A stretch of 5,579 bases of DNA from Xanthobacteraceae bacterium. GTDB lineage: Bacteria; Pseudomonadota; Alphaproteobacteria; Rhizobiales; Xanthobacteraceae. How positions within the stretch are numbered: position 1 is the first letter of the stretch; every line of letters begins with the position of its first letter. Both the position numbers and the translations under genes were made by a program. Below, piece after piece: positions 5,476 through 5,579 of the stretch. The notes beneath the pieces are model-generated. The model was given only the letters and a program-made list of their open reading frames with translations, did not search any database and had not been told where the DNA came from. The stretch spans positions 1 through 5,579 of the forward strand of contig JASHYD010000005.1 of NCBI GenBank assembly GCA_030043175.1. Reading direction: 5' to 3'.

Positions 5476-5579
5476 ATGGGGAATGGGACCGAGCGCATCG
5501 AGCGTCGCGTTAAGCTGCATGATCTGCGCGTTCTGGTGTCAGTGGTCGAAAGGGGCAGCATGGCGAAGGCCGCCGAAAG
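5476..5579 (+). CDS. LysR-type transcriptional regulator, N-terminus (partial)
   Basis: Thirty-four complete codons run off the right edge. After a short basic leader (MGNGTERIERRVK) comes LHDLRVLVSVVERGSMAKAA, which is the opening of a LysR winged helix-turn-helix (compare the common LRxFxxVxExGSxxxAAxxL). An in-frame TGA at 5470-5472 lies just upstream, so ATG 5476 is the earliest possible start. Its ribosome site is weak. It is divergent from the binding-protein gene, the classic LysR arrangement, and probably controls it. The effector domain is outside the window, so the inducer cannot be guessed. Confidence 0.87.
   Translation, partial: MGNGTERIERRVKLHDLRVLVSVVERGSMAKAAE

Noticed and set aside
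1..5579. CRISPR arrays, tRNA or rRNA genes, retron-like or toxin-antitoxin modules
   Set aside because: There are no evenly spaced repeats with unique spacers, no tRNA cloverleaf or rRNA sequence was noticed, and there are no reverse transcriptase or toxin motifs. The three repeat copies are dispersed and do not form an array.

Overview
The window looks like chromosomal DNA from a GC-rich alphaproteobacterium, most likely a Bradyrhizobium or related rhizobial genus. This rests on composition, on a Bug-type (TctC) binding protein with a Tat signal beside a LysR regulator, and on DNA-ligase and transposase debris whose wording resembles copies I know from that group. No database search was possible, so the taxon is an inference.

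Layout. (1) Bases 1-645, plus strand: the end of one gene and two small genes of unknown function, closely spaced and phage- or island-like in style. The last one ends inside a dispersed repeat. (2) Bases 882-1769, minus strand: an alpha/beta hydrolase with a twin-arginine signal peptide and a strong ribosome binding site. (3) Bases 1861-2678: about 0.8 kb with no intact gene. It holds the N-terminal part of an ATP-dependent DNA ligase, then a second ligase piece in the opposite orientation, then two direct copies of a ~110-bp repeat on either side of an antisense transposase C-terminus. A third, partial copy of the repeat lies 1.6 kb away at 621-677. (4) Bases 2679-4172, minus: an acyl-CoA synthetase (ANL superfamily). 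(5) Bases 4336-5319, minus: an orphan Bug/TctC solute-binding protein. (6) Bases 5476-5579, plus: the first 34 codons of a divergent LysR-type regulator. The space between it and the binding protein carries a good LysR-type site, CCAAT-N11-ATTGG.

How it may work together. The right half reads as a catabolic unit. The LysR protein probably controls the binding protein and perhaps the CoA ligase. The binding protein captures an organic acid in the periplasm and the ligase activates a carboxylic acid to its CoA thioester. The exported hydrolase could release such an acid from an ester or related precursor, but the repeat- and pseudogene-filled gap makes its membership uncertain. No membrane transport subunits (TctA/TctB) are in the window and the substrate cannot be read from sequence.

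The most unusual part is the rearranged zone at 1861-2588 and the hairpin-forming repeat family. I see no convincing new defence or RNA-guided system, no CRISPR array, and no tRNA or rRNA gene.
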